Source: Streptomyces sp. NBC_00576 (GTDB lineage Bacteria > Actinomycetota > Actinomycetes > Streptomycetales > Streptomycetaceae). From it: DNA of 64,000 nt. The notes beneath the pieces are model-generated. The model was not told where the DNA came from and ran no database searches. It was given only the letters and a program-made list of their open reading frames with translations. The stretch covers positions 620,001-684,000 of the forward strand of contig NZ_CP107780.1 of the NCBI RefSeq assembly GCF_036345175.1, written 5' to 3'. Position 1 is the stretch's first letter, and each line of letters starts with the position of its first letter. Shown in pieces: positions 17,514-26,571 of this stretch. Position numbers and translations under genes: made by a program.

Positions 17514-17838
17514 CCCATGCCTGGTGCACGATCTGGATCAGGTATCCGCAGGTGTCGTCCAGCCCCGCTGTGGTGACCGGGCCCATCTCCAGCGGCTCCT
17601 GGGTGAATCGCACGCCCGGACCGCGCAGCCGGGCGTACTCCGCGTGCACATCGTCCACGGCGAAGGTGGTGGCCGGGATCCCGTCGTTGGCCGGCGCGTC
17701 CCTGTAGGGCTTCACCGCGGGATGGCCGGAGGGTTCCAGCAGCAGTTCGGTCCCGTCGGGATCCTCGGGCGCGAGACCACGGTCAGCCACCGGTCCTCGC
17801 CCAGCGGGACCTCGGTCTTCTTCACGCGACGCCAATTG
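17514..17838 (-). pseudogene. Truncated, frameshifted VOC gene
   Basis: Read on the minus strand, a VOC protein is recognisable in two frames. GTG near 17828 opens KKTEVPLGEDRWLTVVS, then the text continues as PEDPDGTELLLEPSGHPAVK to LIQIVHQA in the next frame. About two extra bases near 17770 explain the shift. The usual N-terminal strand and helix are missing, and the usual stop after the last strand is absent, so the frame runs into the DUF664 gene. Confidence 0.65.
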
Positions 17839-17988
17839 TCACCCCGCTCCGAGAGGGCCGCGAAGGCCTCCCACCGCCCCCTCGCGGGGTCCTGAATCGC
17901 CGTGAGGCCGGGGTCACAGTTCAGCCGAGGTCAAGGTCACAGGCTGGGGCTCTGCTGTGGCCGGACCTCTCTGCCCTAGCATCCGGGC

Positions 17989-19797
17989 ATGACAGTCCTG
18001 CCCAACGACGGGCTCTCGCTGGCCGCCGAGTTCCCTTCCACGACCCATGAGCAGTGGCAGCGCCTGGTGGAAGGCGTGCTGCGCAAAGCGGGCAAGGAGG
18101 TCTCCGCCGCGACAGCCGAGGACGCGCTGTCCACCGCGCTGGAGGACGGGCTCACCACCCACCCCCTCTACACGGCGCTCGACGAGGCTCCCGAACCCGG
18201 CTTCCCCGGCTTCGCCCCCTTCGTCCGCGGCGGACGGCCCGAGGGGAGCACCGTCGGAGGCTGGGACGTACGGCAGCGGCACGCGGCCCTCGTCGGCGAC
18301 TCGGTGCTCGCGGACCTGGAGAACGGCGTCACCTCGCTCTGGCTGACCGTCGGCCAGGACGCGATCCCGGTGGCGTCGCTCGCCCGGGCCCTCGACGGCG
18401 TCTATCTCGACCTGGCCCCCGTCGTCCTGGACGCCGGACGGGAAGTCGAGCCCGCTGCACGAGAGTTGCTGCGGCTGTACGAGGAACGGGGCGTCGCCAG
18501 GGAAGCGGCGCGCGGCAACCTCGGCGGCGACCCGCTGGGCCACGAGGCCCGCACCGGTGAGGAGTCTGCCTTCGCCCCGGTCATCGAGCTGGCGCGGCTG
18601 TGCGCCGAGGAGTACCCGGGGCTGCGCGCGCTGAACGTGGACGCGCTGCCGTACCACGAGGCCGGCGGCTCGGCCGCACAGGAACTGGGCGCGTCCCTGG
18701 CGACCGGGGTCGCCTACCTGCGGGAACTGACCGGGGCGGGGCTGTCCGTCGAACAGGCCTGTGCGCAGCTGGAGTTCCGGTACGCGGCCACCGCGGACCA
18801 GTTCCTCACGATCGCCAAGCTGCGCGCGGCCAGGCGGCTGTGGGCGCGGGTCGCCGAGGTGTGCGGGGCGCCGGCAGCCGGGGCGCAGACGCAGCACGCC
18901 GTGACCTCGCCGGTGATGATGTCGCGCCGCGACCCGTGGGTGAACATGCTGCGCACGACGGTCGCCACACTGGCCGCCGGGGTCGGCGGCGCCGACTCGG
19001 TCACCGTGCTCCCCTTCGACCACGCGCTGGGCCTGCCGGACGCGTTCGCGCGCCGCATCGCCCGCAACACCTCGACGATCCTGGTCGAGGAGTCGCATCT
19101 GGCGCGGGTGATCGACCCGGCGGGCGGCTCCTGGTACGTGGAGCGGCTCACCGACGAACTCGCCCACGCGGGCTGGGAGTTCTTCCAGTGGCTCGAGGGG
19201 CTGGGCGGCCTTGCGCCCGCCCTCCGCTCGGGCCGGCTCGGTGAGGCGCTGGCCACCACCTGGGCAGCCCGCTCCGCCAAGCTGGCCAAGCGGCGCGAAC
19301 CCATCACCGGTGTCAGCGAGTTCCCGAACCTCGCCGAGCGCCTCCCGGACCGCGAGCCCGCGCCCGAGCCGCCGCCCGGAGGGCTCCCCCGGGTGCGGCG
19401 CGACGAGGCGTACGAGGCTCTGCGCGCCCGCTCCGACGCCCATCTCGCCGCCACCGGGACCCGGCCGCGCGTCTATCTGGCGACCATCGGCCCGGCCGCC
19501 GCCCACACCGCCCGCACGTCCTTCGTGTCGAACCTCTTCCAGGCGGGCGGCATCGAGCCCGTCACGGAGGGCACCTTCGAGGAGAGCGGCGCCACCGAGG
19601 TCTGCCTCTGCTCCAGTGACACGCTGTACGAGGAGCAGGCGTCGACCGTCGCCGCGGAACTGAAGGCCGCCGGCGCCTCGCAGGTGTTCCTCGCCGGCCG
19701 CCCCGGGCAGTACACGGACGTCGACGCGTACGTCTTCGCGGGCTGCGACGCCGTCGCCGTGCTCTCCGCCACCCTCGACCGCATGGGAGCGTCCTGA
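17989..19797 (+). CDS. mutA: Methylmalonyl-CoA mutase small subunit
   Basis: 602 residues, the usual size of the beta chain. The TIM-barrel part has NVDALPYHEAGGSAAQELGASLATGVAYLRELT and VTVLPFDHALGLPDAFARRIARNTSTIL. The C-terminal flavodoxin-like domain lacks the cobalamin ligand motif DxHxxG (it reads LATIGPAAAHTARTSF), as expected for the non-catalytic subunit. With MutB it interconverts succinyl-CoA and (R)-methylmalonyl-CoA, linking propionate and odd-chain catabolism to the TCA cycle and to methylmalonyl extender units for polyketides. The stop overlaps the mutB ATG by one base. Confidence 0.97.
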   Translation: MTVLPNDGLSLAAEFPSTTHEQWQRLVEGVLRKAGKEVSAATAEDALSTALEDGLTTHPLYTALDEAPEPGFPGFAPFVRGGRPEGSTVGGWDVRQRHAALVGDSVLADLENGVTSLWLTVGQDAIPVASLARALDGVYLDLAPVVLDAGREVEPAARELLRLYEERGVAREAARGNLGGDPLGHEARTGEESAFAPVIELARLCAEEYPGLRALNVDALPYHEAGGSAAQELGASLATGVAYLRELTGAGLSVEQACAQLEFRYAATADQFLTIAKLRAARRLWARVAEVCGAPAAGAQTQHAVTSPVMMSRRDPWVNMLRTTVATLAAGVGGADSVTVLPFDHALGLPDAFARRIARNTSTILVEESHLARVIDPAGGSWYVERLTDELAHAGWEFFQWLEGLGGLAPALRSGRLGEALATTWAARSAKLAKRREPITGVSEFPNLAERLPDREPAPEPPPGGLPRVRRDEAYEALRARSDAHLAATGTRPRVYLATIGPAAAHTARTSFVSNLFQAGGIEPVTEGTFEESGATEVCLCSSDTLYEEQASTVAAELKAAGASQVFLAGRPGQYTDVDAYVFAGCDAVAVLSATLDRMGAS

Positions 19798-21971
19798 TGG
19801 GAATCCCCGACTTCTCCGGAATCGAACTGGGGACCCCGACCACCAACGCCGACGCCGTCGACTGGCGTACGGCCGTCAAGGGGGCCACCGGCTCGGACGA
19901 GGCCTTCTGGGAGACCCCGGAGGGCATCGCGGTCAAGCCGCTCTACACCGGACGTGACCTGGAGGGCCTGGACTTCCTGTCGACGTATCCGGGTGCCGCC
20001 CCGTATCTGCGCGGCCCGTACCCGACGATGTACGTCAACCAGCCCTGGACGATCCGCCAGTACGCGGGCTTCTCCACCGCCGAGGAGTCCAACGCCTTCT
20101 ACCGCCGCAACCTCGCGGCCGGCCAGAAGGGCCTGTCGGTCGCCTTCGACCTGCCCACGCACCGGGGTTACGACAGCGACCACCCGCGCGTGACCGGCGA
20201 CGTCGGCATGGCGGGCGTGGCGATCGACTCCATCTATGACATGCGCCAGCTCTTCGACGGCATCCCGCTGGACAGGATGACGGTGTCGATGACGATGAAC
20301 GGCGCCGTGCTGCCCGTCCTCGCGCTGTACATCGTGGCGGCCGAGGAACAGGGCGTACCGCCCGAGAAGTTGGCCGGGACCATCCAGAACGACATCCTCA
20401 AGGAGTTCATGGTCCGCAACACCTACATCTATCCGCCGAAGCCGTCGATGCGGATCATCTCCGACATCTTCGCGTACACCTCGCAGCGGATGCCCCGCTA
20501 CAACTCCATCTCGATCTCCGGCTATCACATCCAGGAGGCGGGGGCGACGGCCGACCTGGAGCTGGCCTACACGCTCGCGGACGGGGTCGAGTACATCCGG
20601 GCGGGGCGGGAGGCGGGGATGGACGTCGACGCGTTCGCGCCCCGGCTCTCCTTCTTCTGGGCGATCGGCATGAACTTCTTCATGGAGATCGCCAAGTTGC
20701 GCGCGGCGCGCCTGCTGTGGGCGAAGCTGGTCCGGCAGTTCGACCCGCAGAACGCCAAGTCCCTTTCCCTGCGCACCCATTCACAGACCTCCGGCTGGTC
20801 ACTGACCGCGCAGGACGTGTTCAACAACGTGACGCGGACGGCCGTGGAGGCGATGGCGGCGACACAGGGCCACACGCAGTCGCTGCACACCAACGCCCTC
20901 GACGAGGCGCTCGCGCTGCCCACCGACTTCTCGGCGCGCATCGCCCGCAACACGCAGCTGCTGATCCAGCAGGAGTCGGGCACGACCCGGGTCATCGACC
21001 CGTGGGGTGGCAGCGCGTACGTCGAGAAGCTCACCTACGACCTCGCGCGCCGTGCCTGGCAGCACATCGAGGAGGTCGAGGCGGCGGGCGGTATGGCGCA
21101 GGCCATCGACGCGGGCATCCCCAAGCTGCGCATCGAGGAGGCCTCGGCGCGCACCCAGGCCCGCATCGACTCGGGGCGCCAGCCGGTGATCGGCGTCAAC
21201 AAGTACCGCGTGGAGACCGACGAGCAGATCGATGTCCTCAAGGTCGACAACTCCTCCGTACGCACCCAGCAGATCGAGAAGCTGCGGCGGCTGCGCGCGG
21301 AGCGCGACGAGCGGGCCTGCCAGGACTCGCTGGACGCGCTGACCCGGGCGGCGGGCGGTGAGGGGAACCTGCTGGAGCTGGCGGTGAACGCCGCCCGCGC
21401 GAAGGCGACGGTCGGGGAGATCTCGGACGCTCTGGAGAAGGTGTACGGGCGGCACGCGGGCCAGATCCGTACGATCGCCGGGGTGTACCGCAACGAAGCA
21501 GGCGAGTCCCCGTCCGTCGACCGCACCCGGGCGCTGGTGGACGCCTTCGAGGAGGCCGAGGGGCGCCGGCCGCGCATTCTGGTCGCCAAGATGGGCCAGG
21601 ACGGCCACGACCGCGGCCAGAAGGTCATCGCCACCGCCTTCGCCGACCTCGGCTTCGACGTCGACGTCGGTCCGCTGTTCCAGACCCCCGGCGAGGTGGC
21701 CCGGCAGGCTGTGGAGGCGGACGTCCACATCGTCGGGGTGTCGTCACTGGCCGCAGGACACCTCACCCTCGTACCGGCGCTGCGCGAGGAGCTGGCGGCC
21801 GAGGGCCGGGCGGACATCATGATCGTCGTCGGCGGGGTGATCCCGCCGCAGGACGTGCCGACGCTCCTGGAGATGGGCGCGGCCGCCGTGTTCCCGCCGG
21901 GGACGGTGATCCCGGACGCGGCGTACGACCTCGTCCAGCGGCTCTCGGCCGACCTCGGGCACGACCTGTGA
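19797..21971 (+). CDS. mutB: Methylmalonyl-CoA mutase large (catalytic) subunit
   Basis: 724 residues. The barrel domain has the substrate-channel text RGPYPTMYVNQPWTIRQYAGFSTAEESN and the conserved SLRTHSQTSGWSLT, QGHTQSLHTNALDEAL and IARNTQLLIQQESGTTRVIDPWGGS. The C-terminal adenosylcobalamin domain has DGHDRG near residue 602, giving His as the lower cobalt ligand. It performs the radical carbon-skeleton rearrangement with MutA. It is flanked by mutA (one-base overlap) and meaB (four-base overlap), a tightly coupled operon. Confidence 0.98.
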   Translation: MGIPDFSGIELGTPTTNADAVDWRTAVKGATGSDEAFWETPEGIAVKPLYTGRDLEGLDFLSTYPGAAPYLRGPYPTMYVNQPWTIRQYAGFSTAEESNAFYRRNLAAGQKGLSVAFDLPTHRGYDSDHPRVTGDVGMAGVAIDSIYDMRQLFDGIPLDRMTVSMTMNGAVLPVLALYIVAAEEQGVPPEKLAGTIQNDILKEFMVRNTYIYPPKPSMRIISDIFAYTSQRMPRYNSISISGYHIQEAGATADLELAYTLADGVEYIRAGREAGMDVDAFAPRLSFFWAIGMNFFMEIAKLRAARLLWAKLVRQFDPQNAKSLSLRTHSQTSGWSLTAQDVFNNVTRTAVEAMAATQGHTQSLHTNALDEALALPTDFSARIARNTQLLIQQESGTTRVIDPWGGSAYVEKLTYDLARRAWQHIEEVEAAGGMAQAIDAGIPKLRIEEASARTQARIDSGRQPVIGVNKYRVETDEQIDVLKVDNSSVRTQQIEKLRRLRAERDERACQDSLDALTRAAGGEGNLLELAVNAARAKATVGEISDALEKVYGRHAGQIRTIAGVYRNEAGESPSVDRTRALVDAFEEAEGRRPRILVAKMGQDGHDRGQKVIATAFADLGFDVDVGPLFQTPGEVARQAVEADVHIVGVSSLAAGHLTLVPALREELAAEGRADIMIVVGGVIPPQDVPTLLEMGAAAVFPPGTVIPDAAYDLVQRLSADLGHDL

Positions 21972-22945
21972 TCGATCTCGACGCGTACGTCAAGGGCGTG
22001 CTCGACGGGAAGCGGGCGATCGTGGCGCGGGCCATCACCCTCGTCGAGTCGACCCGGCCCCAGCACCGGGCGCTGGCACAGGAGTTGCTGACCGCACTGC
22101 TGCCGCACAGCGGCCGGGCCCGGCGGATCGGGGTCAGCGGGGTGCCGGGGGTCGGGAAGTCGACGTTCATCGACGCGTTCGGCACGATGCTGACCGGGCT
22201 CGGGCACCGGGTGGCGGTGCTCGCGGTGGACCCGTCGTCCAGCCGTACGGGCGGATCGATCCTGGGCGACAAGACCCGGATGGAACGTCTGGCGGTGGAC
22301 CCGGCGGCCTTCATCCGGCCCTCCCCCACCGCGGGCACGCTCGGCGGGGTCGCCAAGGCGACACGCGAGTCGATCGTCGTCATGGAGGCGGCGGGCTACG
22401 ACGTGGTGCTCGTGGAGACGGTCGGCGTCGGCCAGTCGGAGACCGCCGTCGCCAACATGGTCGACTCGTTCCTGCTGTTGACGCTGGCCCGCACCGGCGA
22501 CCAGCTGCAGGGCGTCAAAAAGGGCATCCTGGAGCTCGCGGACGTACTCGCCGTCAACAAGGCCGACGGCCCGCACGAGCGCGACGCCCAGTCCGCCGCA
22601 CGGGAGTTGGCGGGCGCCCTGCGGCTCATGCACGGCAGGGACGCCGCCTGGACACCGCCGGTGCTGACGTGCAGCGCCCGCGAGTCGACCGGCCTCGACT
22701 CGGTCTGGGACCGCCTCGAACAGCACCGCACCCTGCTCGACTCGACCGGCCGCCTCGCCGCCAAACGCCGTGACCAGCAGGTCGACTGGACGTGGACGAT
22801 GGTCCGCGACGAACTGCTGGGCCGCCTGCACGCGGACGAGGGCGTACGTGCCCTCACCCCCGGCCTCGAACAGCAGGTCAGAAACGGCGAGTTGACGGCC
22901 ACCCTCGCTGCCGAGCGCATCCTCAAGGCATTCGGCGGGGGCTGA
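21968..22945 (+). CDS. meaB: MeaB-type G-protein chaperone of methylmalonyl-CoA mutase
   Basis: 325 residues of the G3E P-loop GTPase family (MeaB/ArgK). Walker A GVPGVGKST is at about 58-66, the switch text VAVDPSSSRTGGSILGDKTRM follows, then ETVGVGQSE and the guanine motif NKAD. The protein gates delivery of adenosylcobalamin to the mutase and guards it from inactivation. The GTG start overlaps the mutB stop (GTGA), which matches its known partnership. The C-terminal helix (QVRNGELTATLAAERILKAF) fits the dimerisation arm. Confidence 0.97.
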   Translation: MIDLDAYVKGVLDGKRAIVARAITLVESTRPQHRALAQELLTALLPHSGRARRIGVSGVPGVGKSTFIDAFGTMLTGLGHRVAVLAVDPSSSRTGGSILGDKTRMERLAVDPAAFIRPSPTAGTLGGVAKATRESIVVMEAAGYDVVLVETVGVGQSETAVANMVDSFLLLTLARTGDQLQGVKKGILELADVLAVNKADGPHERDAQSAARELAGALRLMHGRDAAWTPPVLTCSARESTGLDSVWDRLEQHRTLLDSTGRLAAKRRDQQVDWTWTMVRDELLGRLHADEGVRALTPGLEQQVRNGELTATLAAERILKAFGGG

Positions 22946-23000
22946 GACCCAGGGCTGGGCCATCTGCCACGGGGCCGCCAGGCGCGGGGCGGGCTCGGAG

Positions 23001-23021
23001 AGGTGTGGCGGCGCCACACCT
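23001..23021. terminator. Perfect stem-loop after the mut operon
   Basis: AGGTGTGGCG and CGCCACACCT pair fully around one central G, 56 bases beyond the meaB stop. It is the only strong secondary structure in the 258 bases between meaB and the next gene, so it is the likely operon terminator. The surrounding CAGGCG and GCGCGGGGC words recall the dispersed intergenic repeats seen elsewhere in this window. Confidence 0.5.
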
Positions 23022-23203
23022 GCGGGCGGCTCAACAGGGGGTAGCGCCAGGCGTGGTCGAGGTCACCGACCAGGAGAACCCCAACCCCCATTGGGTACTT
23101 GACCGTCCTGTAACCAATGCCCGGGTCTGTCATGGGAGAGGAACAAGAAAATCCTGAGGCCCGGTCCCTCCCCAGCCGCCGCATGGTCGATGATGGGCGG
23201 GTC

Positions 23204-23857
23204 ATGACCATGCTCCGTACGCCGACGACGCACTCCGCGCCCCTGCCCGTGTTCCGGGCAGCGGTCTTCGCCGTCGTCGGCACGGTGCTCGGGGTCAGCG
23301 CGCATCATCTGGTCGCCGAGGGGCCGGCTCCGTGGCGGTCGAGCGTGGCAGCGGCGGCGCTGCTGTTCGCCGTGGGGCTGGCCGGTACCCGGCGCCCGCG
23401 ATCGCTTGTCGCGGTGGTGGTGACGAGCGCGGCAGCGCAGACAGGACTGCATGTGTGGCTGTCGGCCGCTCACTCACGCCACATGGCTGCCATGGTCATG
23501 CCCGGGCATGCGCATCATGCGCTGCCTGCCCACGGGGCCTGGCCCGGGCGGCTGCACGACTCGGCGGCGATGACGGTCCTCCACGCCGTGGCCGCCGTCC
23601 TCGTCGCCGTGCTGCTGCACCGCGCGGACGCGGCCTGCTGGTCGCTGGCGCGCGGCCTGACCGGGACCGTCGAGGCGGTACGGGCACGGATCGCCACCGT
23701 ACGGGCACTGCTCGACGGCCGGCCGGTGCCGACCGGGCGCGGATCGCGGGTGCGCCGCCCGAGCCGGACGGAGCCGCCGCCGCTCAGGGGGGCGCTCCTC
23801 GCGAACGTGGTGGTACGGCGGGGTCCTCCGCCGGCGTGGCTCGCCCTCGCCAACTGA
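23204..23857 (+). CDS. Membrane protein with Met/His-rich loop, probable copper handling
   Basis: 217 residues with about four membrane helices. Between helices three and four lies a ligand-rich loop, HSRHMAAMVMPGHAHHALP, which would suit Cu(I) or Cu(II). The C-terminal 70 residues are basic and cytosolic. It precedes a YcnI-type copper protein by 72 bases, same direction. No family name is recognised; a copper role is inferred from the loop and the neighbour. Start ATG 23204 has GGGCGG just upstream, and ATG 23183 is also possible. Confidence 0.65.
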   Translation: MTMLRTPTTHSAPLPVFRAAVFAVVGTVLGVSAHHLVAEGPAPWRSSVAAAALLFAVGLAGTRRPRSLVAVVVTSAAAQTGLHVWLSAAHSRHMAAMVMPGHAHHALPAHGAWPGRLHDSAAMTVLHAVAAVLVAVLLHRADAACWSLARGLTGTVEAVRARIATVRALLDGRPVPTGRGSRVRRPSRTEPPPLRGALLANVVVRRGPPPAWLALAN

Positions 23858-23929
23858 CCCTGCCGCGACGGCCCGACGCAGGTCGGCCGTTCCGTGCCAC
23901 CGCACGCCCGGAAAGACCCGGAGACACCC

Positions 23930-24661
23930 ATGTTCACTGCTCCCACCCAGCACGGCACCGCGCGACGCCTGACCCTCGCGGCCGCCGCTGCCGGCACCCT
24001 CGTCCTCCTCACCGCCGGACCGGCCGCCGCTCACGTGGAGGTCGAGTCCGACAAGGCCCAGGCTCTCGCCGAGAACGTCGAGATCTCCTTCGACGCGGAG
24101 GCCGAGTCCGACACCGCCGGGATCGCAGAGGTCCGCGTGATCCTGCCCAAGGGCATCGCGCCCGGCGACGTGACGTACGGCGAGGGCCCCAAGGGCTGGA
24201 AGTTCACCACCGCCGACGACGGCTACACGATCAAGGGCCCGGCGCTGAAGGCCGGAGTGAACGCCGAGTACTCCGTCGTCGTACGACAGCTCCCCGACGT
24301 GAAGGAAATCGCCTTCAAGTCGTTGCAGACCTACAGCGACGGCAAGATCGACCGCTGGATCGAACTGGACGAGAGCAGTGAGCAGCCCGCTCCGGTGCTC
24401 AAGCTGAAGGCGGCCGCGCCGGGCGCGAAGCCGGTCAGCCCGTCGCCGAGCGAGACGGCGTCGGAGTCGCCGTCACCGTCCGCGTCGCCGACACCCACGG
24501 CCGAGGCCACAGAGGCGCCGGCCTCCCCGGCAGCCGAGGCGGCGAGCGATGACGACGGTGGGATGTCAGCGGGGGCCTGGATCGGCATCGGGGCGGCTGT
24601 GGTCGTGGTGGCGGGCGCGGCCGTCTATCTCGTACGACGCCGGGGCACCGCCCAGCAGTAG
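23930..24661 (+). CDS. ycnI: YcnI-type (DUF1775) copper-binding membrane protein
   Basis: 243 residues. The signal peptide ends in PAAA directly before H35, so the mature chain would begin with His, the ligand of the family's mono-histidine copper brace. W90 in GPKGWKF fits the conserved Trp beside that site. The beta domain (35-175) is followed by a Ser/Pro/Thr/Glu-rich linker (about 180-215), a C-terminal membrane helix (GAWIGIGAAVVVVAGAAVYLV) and RRR, so the protein is anchored outside. GGAGA nine bases before ATG 23930 supports the start; an upstream in-frame ATG is less well placed. Confidence 0.9.
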   Translation: MFTAPTQHGTARRLTLAAAAAGTLVLLTAGPAAAHVEVESDKAQALAENVEISFDAEAESDTAGIAEVRVILPKGIAPGDVTYGEGPKGWKFTTADDGYTIKGPALKAGVNAEYSVVVRQLPDVKEIAFKSLQTYSDGKIDRWIELDESSEQPAPVLKLKAAAPGAKPVSPSPSETASESPSPSASPTPTAEATEAPASPAAEAASDDDGGMSAGAWIGIGAAVVVVAGAAVYLVRRRGTAQQ

Positions 24662-24675
24662 CCGGACCGGGGACG

Positions 24676-24719
24676 CTCAAGCGCCGGCCGGGCACCATCC
24701 AGCCCGTCCGGCGTTTGAG
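24676..24719. terminator. Bidirectional terminator hairpin (common Streptomyces type)
   Basis: CTCAAGCGCCGGCCGGGC and GCCCGTCCGGCGTTTGAG form an 18-bp stem with two mismatches and an eight-base loop. It lies between the convergent ycnI and arsR-type genes, 15 bases from one stop and 13 from the other. The GCCCGTCCGGCGTTTGAGGA word is a terminator sequence I recognise as frequent in Streptomyces genomes. Confidence 0.8.
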
Positions 24720-24731
24720 GACAAGGCCCCT

Positions 24732-25091
24732 TCAGTCGTGCGGCGCCTTCCCGCTGACCCTGTGGTCGGCGTGGCTCAACGCCTCCACCACCAGGCGCCG
24801 CACATGCCCGTCGCGAAGGCTGTAGTGGACGTACCGCCCCTCGCGCCGCGTCTCCACCAGCCCCGCGAGCCGCAGCTTCGCCAGATGCTGGCTGACCGCC
24901 GTCCGCGACGCCCCGCACCGCGCCGTCAGCGAGCCGACGTCCGACTCGCCCTGGGCCAGCAGCCACAGCACATGCAGCCGCGTCGCATCCGACAGCAGCG
25001 CGAACACCTCGGTCGCCTCCGCGAGACGCGCGCTGTCCGGGGCACGCAGGTGCGTATCGGCCGCAGTTGGCAAGGGCTCGCGAACAGGCAT
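24732..25091 (-). CDS. ArsR/SmtB metal-sensing repressor, NmtR-like alpha-5 site
   Basis: 119 residues. The winged helix is at about 25-92 (LLSDATRLHVLWLLAQGESDVGSLTARCGASRTAVSQHLAKLRLAGLV, then the wing EGRYVHYSL). The last helix carries D94-x-H96-x10-H107-x2-H110, the alpha-5 ligand set of SmtB and NmtR, and His118 is near the C-terminus. No Cys pair of the alpha-3 (cadmium/arsenic) type is present. Nickel, cobalt or zinc sensing is therefore likely. Start ATG 25091. It diverges from an MFS exporter with a His tail, its probable target. Confidence 0.9.
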   Translation of the reverse strand: MPVREPLPTAADTHLRAPDSARLAEATEVFALLSDATRLHVLWLLAQGESDVGSLTARCGASRTAVSQHLAKLRLAGLVETRREGRYVHYSLRDGHVRRLVVEALSHADHRVSGKAPHD

Positions 25092-25154
25092 GGGCTCAGC
25101 GTAGAGGCAGGACGACCCCGTCGAGGGTGTCGGCGTACGGATTCCCGCACCAAC

Positions 25155-25174
25155 AGGTGCGCAGGTGCGCACCT
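25155..25174. promoter_or_regulatory. Probable ArsR operator in the divergent promoter
   Basis: AGGTGCGCAGGTGCGCACCT contains a perfect 12-bp palindrome AGGTGCGCACCT (25163-25174) preceded by a direct copy of its left half. It lies between the arsR-type gene (64 bases away) and the exporter gene (57 bases away), where one bound repressor could shut both. Confidence 0.55.
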
Positions 25175-25230
25175 ATGGCTACAGTGAAGTCGGACCGCGC
25201 CCGCTCCCCGACCGGCCAAGGGATCGCCGC

Positions 25231-26571
25231 ATGCTCTCCATACTCCACAACCGCACCTATCGCCGCCTCTTCACGGCCCAGGTCGTCGCCCTGACCGGCA
25301 CCGGGCTGGCGACGGTCGCCCTCGCCCTGCTCGCCTACGACCTCGCGGGCGCCGACGCCGGCTCGGTGCTCGGCACGGCACTCGCGGTCAAGATGGTGGC
25401 GTACGTGGTGATCGCCCCGGCCGTCGGCGTGGTCGCCGGCCGGCTGCCGCGACGCGCGCTGCTGGTGGGGGCGGACCTCACGCGGGCCGGGGTCGCGCTG
25501 CTGCTGCCGTTCGTTGACCAGGTCTGGCAGGTGTACGTCCTGATCTTCCTGCTCCAGGCAGCGTCGGCCACGTTCACCCCCACCTTCCAGGCCGTCGTAC
25601 CGGACGTTCTGCCCGCCGAACGCGACTACACCCGGGCTCTGTCCCTGTCCCGGCTCGCCTACGACCTGGAGAGCCTGTTCAGCCCGGCCCTCGCCGCCGC
25701 ACTGTTGTCACTGATCACGTACAACTGGCTGTTCCTGGGCACGGTGGCCGGATTCCTGGCCTCGGCCGCCCTGGTCACCTCCGCCGCACTGCCCAAGCCC
25801 GCCGTCGCCACCACCCCGCACACCGGCGGCGCGTACGCCAGGGCGACCGCCGGCACCCGTCTCTTCCTCGCCGTCCCTCAGTTGCGCGCCCTGCTCGCCC
25901 TCGACCTGGCGGTGGCCGCCGCGGGCGCCATGGTCACCGTCAACAGCGTCGTGTACGTCCGCGAGTTGCTCGGCCGGAGCGTCGGCGACGTACCCCTGGC
26001 GCTCGGCGCGTTCGGGGCGGGTTCGATGGTCGTGGCGCTGCTTCTGCCCCGGGTGCTCGACCGGGTCGCGGACCGCACGGTGATGATGCGGGGAGCGCTG
26101 CTGCTCACCGCCGGCTTCGTCGCGCTCGGTGTCATCACCGCGGCGGACAGCGGCAGTTGGCGCTGGCCCGCGCTGCTGGCCGCCTGGGCGGCGTTCGGCG
26201 CCGCCTGCTCGATGGTGCTCACTCCGACGGGGCGGCTGATCCGCCGGGCGGCGCCCGCCGAGGCGCGCACCTCAGCGTTCGCGGCCCAGTTCTCCCTCTC
26301 GCACAGCTGCTGGCTGCTCACGTACCCACTGGCCGGATGGCTCGGCGCCGTGGCCGGGCTTCGGTCCGCGGTGCTCGCCCTGGGCGCCGTCGCCCTGGCC
26401 GCCGCGTTGCTCGCCGTACGCCTGTGGCCGGTGCGCGAACCCTCACCCGTCGAGCACGAGCACGCCGGTCTCCCCGCCGGGCACCCGCATCTGGCCGACG
26501 CGCGACGCGTCGCCAGCGGCTGGCGGCACAGCCACCACCCGCTCCTCGACGGCCTGCACGCCCACCGCTGA
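25231..26571 (+). CDS. MFS metal exporter with histidine-rich tail
   Basis: 446 residues with 12 predicted helices; the first loop has GVVAGRLPRRALLVGADLTRAG. The final 32 residues hold eight His (EHEHAGLP, GHPHL, WRHSHHPLL, LHAHR), exposed in the cytosol. MFS exporters with such tails include the NreB-type nickel resistance proteins, and the divergent alpha-5 ArsR sensor supports nickel or cobalt export. Start ATG 25231 follows AAGGGATCG; an in-frame GTG at 25165 sits inside the operator and is rejected. Confidence 0.85.
   Translation: MLSILHNRTYRRLFTAQVVALTGTGLATVALALLAYDLAGADAGSVLGTALAVKMVAYVVIAPAVGVVAGRLPRRALLVGADLTRAGVALLLPFVDQVWQVYVLIFLLQAASATFTPTFQAVVPDVLPAERDYTRALSLSRLAYDLESLFSPALAAALLSLITYNWLFLGTVAGFLASAALVTSAALPKPAVATTPHTGGAYARATAGTRLFLAVPQLRALLALDLAVAAAGAMVTVNSVVYVRELLGRSVGDVPLALGAFGAGSMVVALLLPRVLDRVADRTVMMRGALLLTAGFVALGVITAADSGSWRWPALLAAWAAFGAACSMVLTPTGRLIRRAAPAEARTSAFAAQFSLSHSCWLLTYPLAGWLGAVAGLRSAVLALGAVALAAALLAVRLWPVREPSPVEHEHAGLPAGHPHLADARRVASGWRHSHHPLLDGLHAHR

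Noticed and set aside
21035..23017. 660-codon minus-strand frame opposite mutB-meaB
   Set aside because: The plus-strand genes are unambiguous; the minus frame is Arg/Ser-rich shadow sequence.
23001..23021. Operator reading of the meaB-distal palindrome
   Set aside because: A one-base loop and position after the last gene of an operon fit a terminator better than a repressor site.
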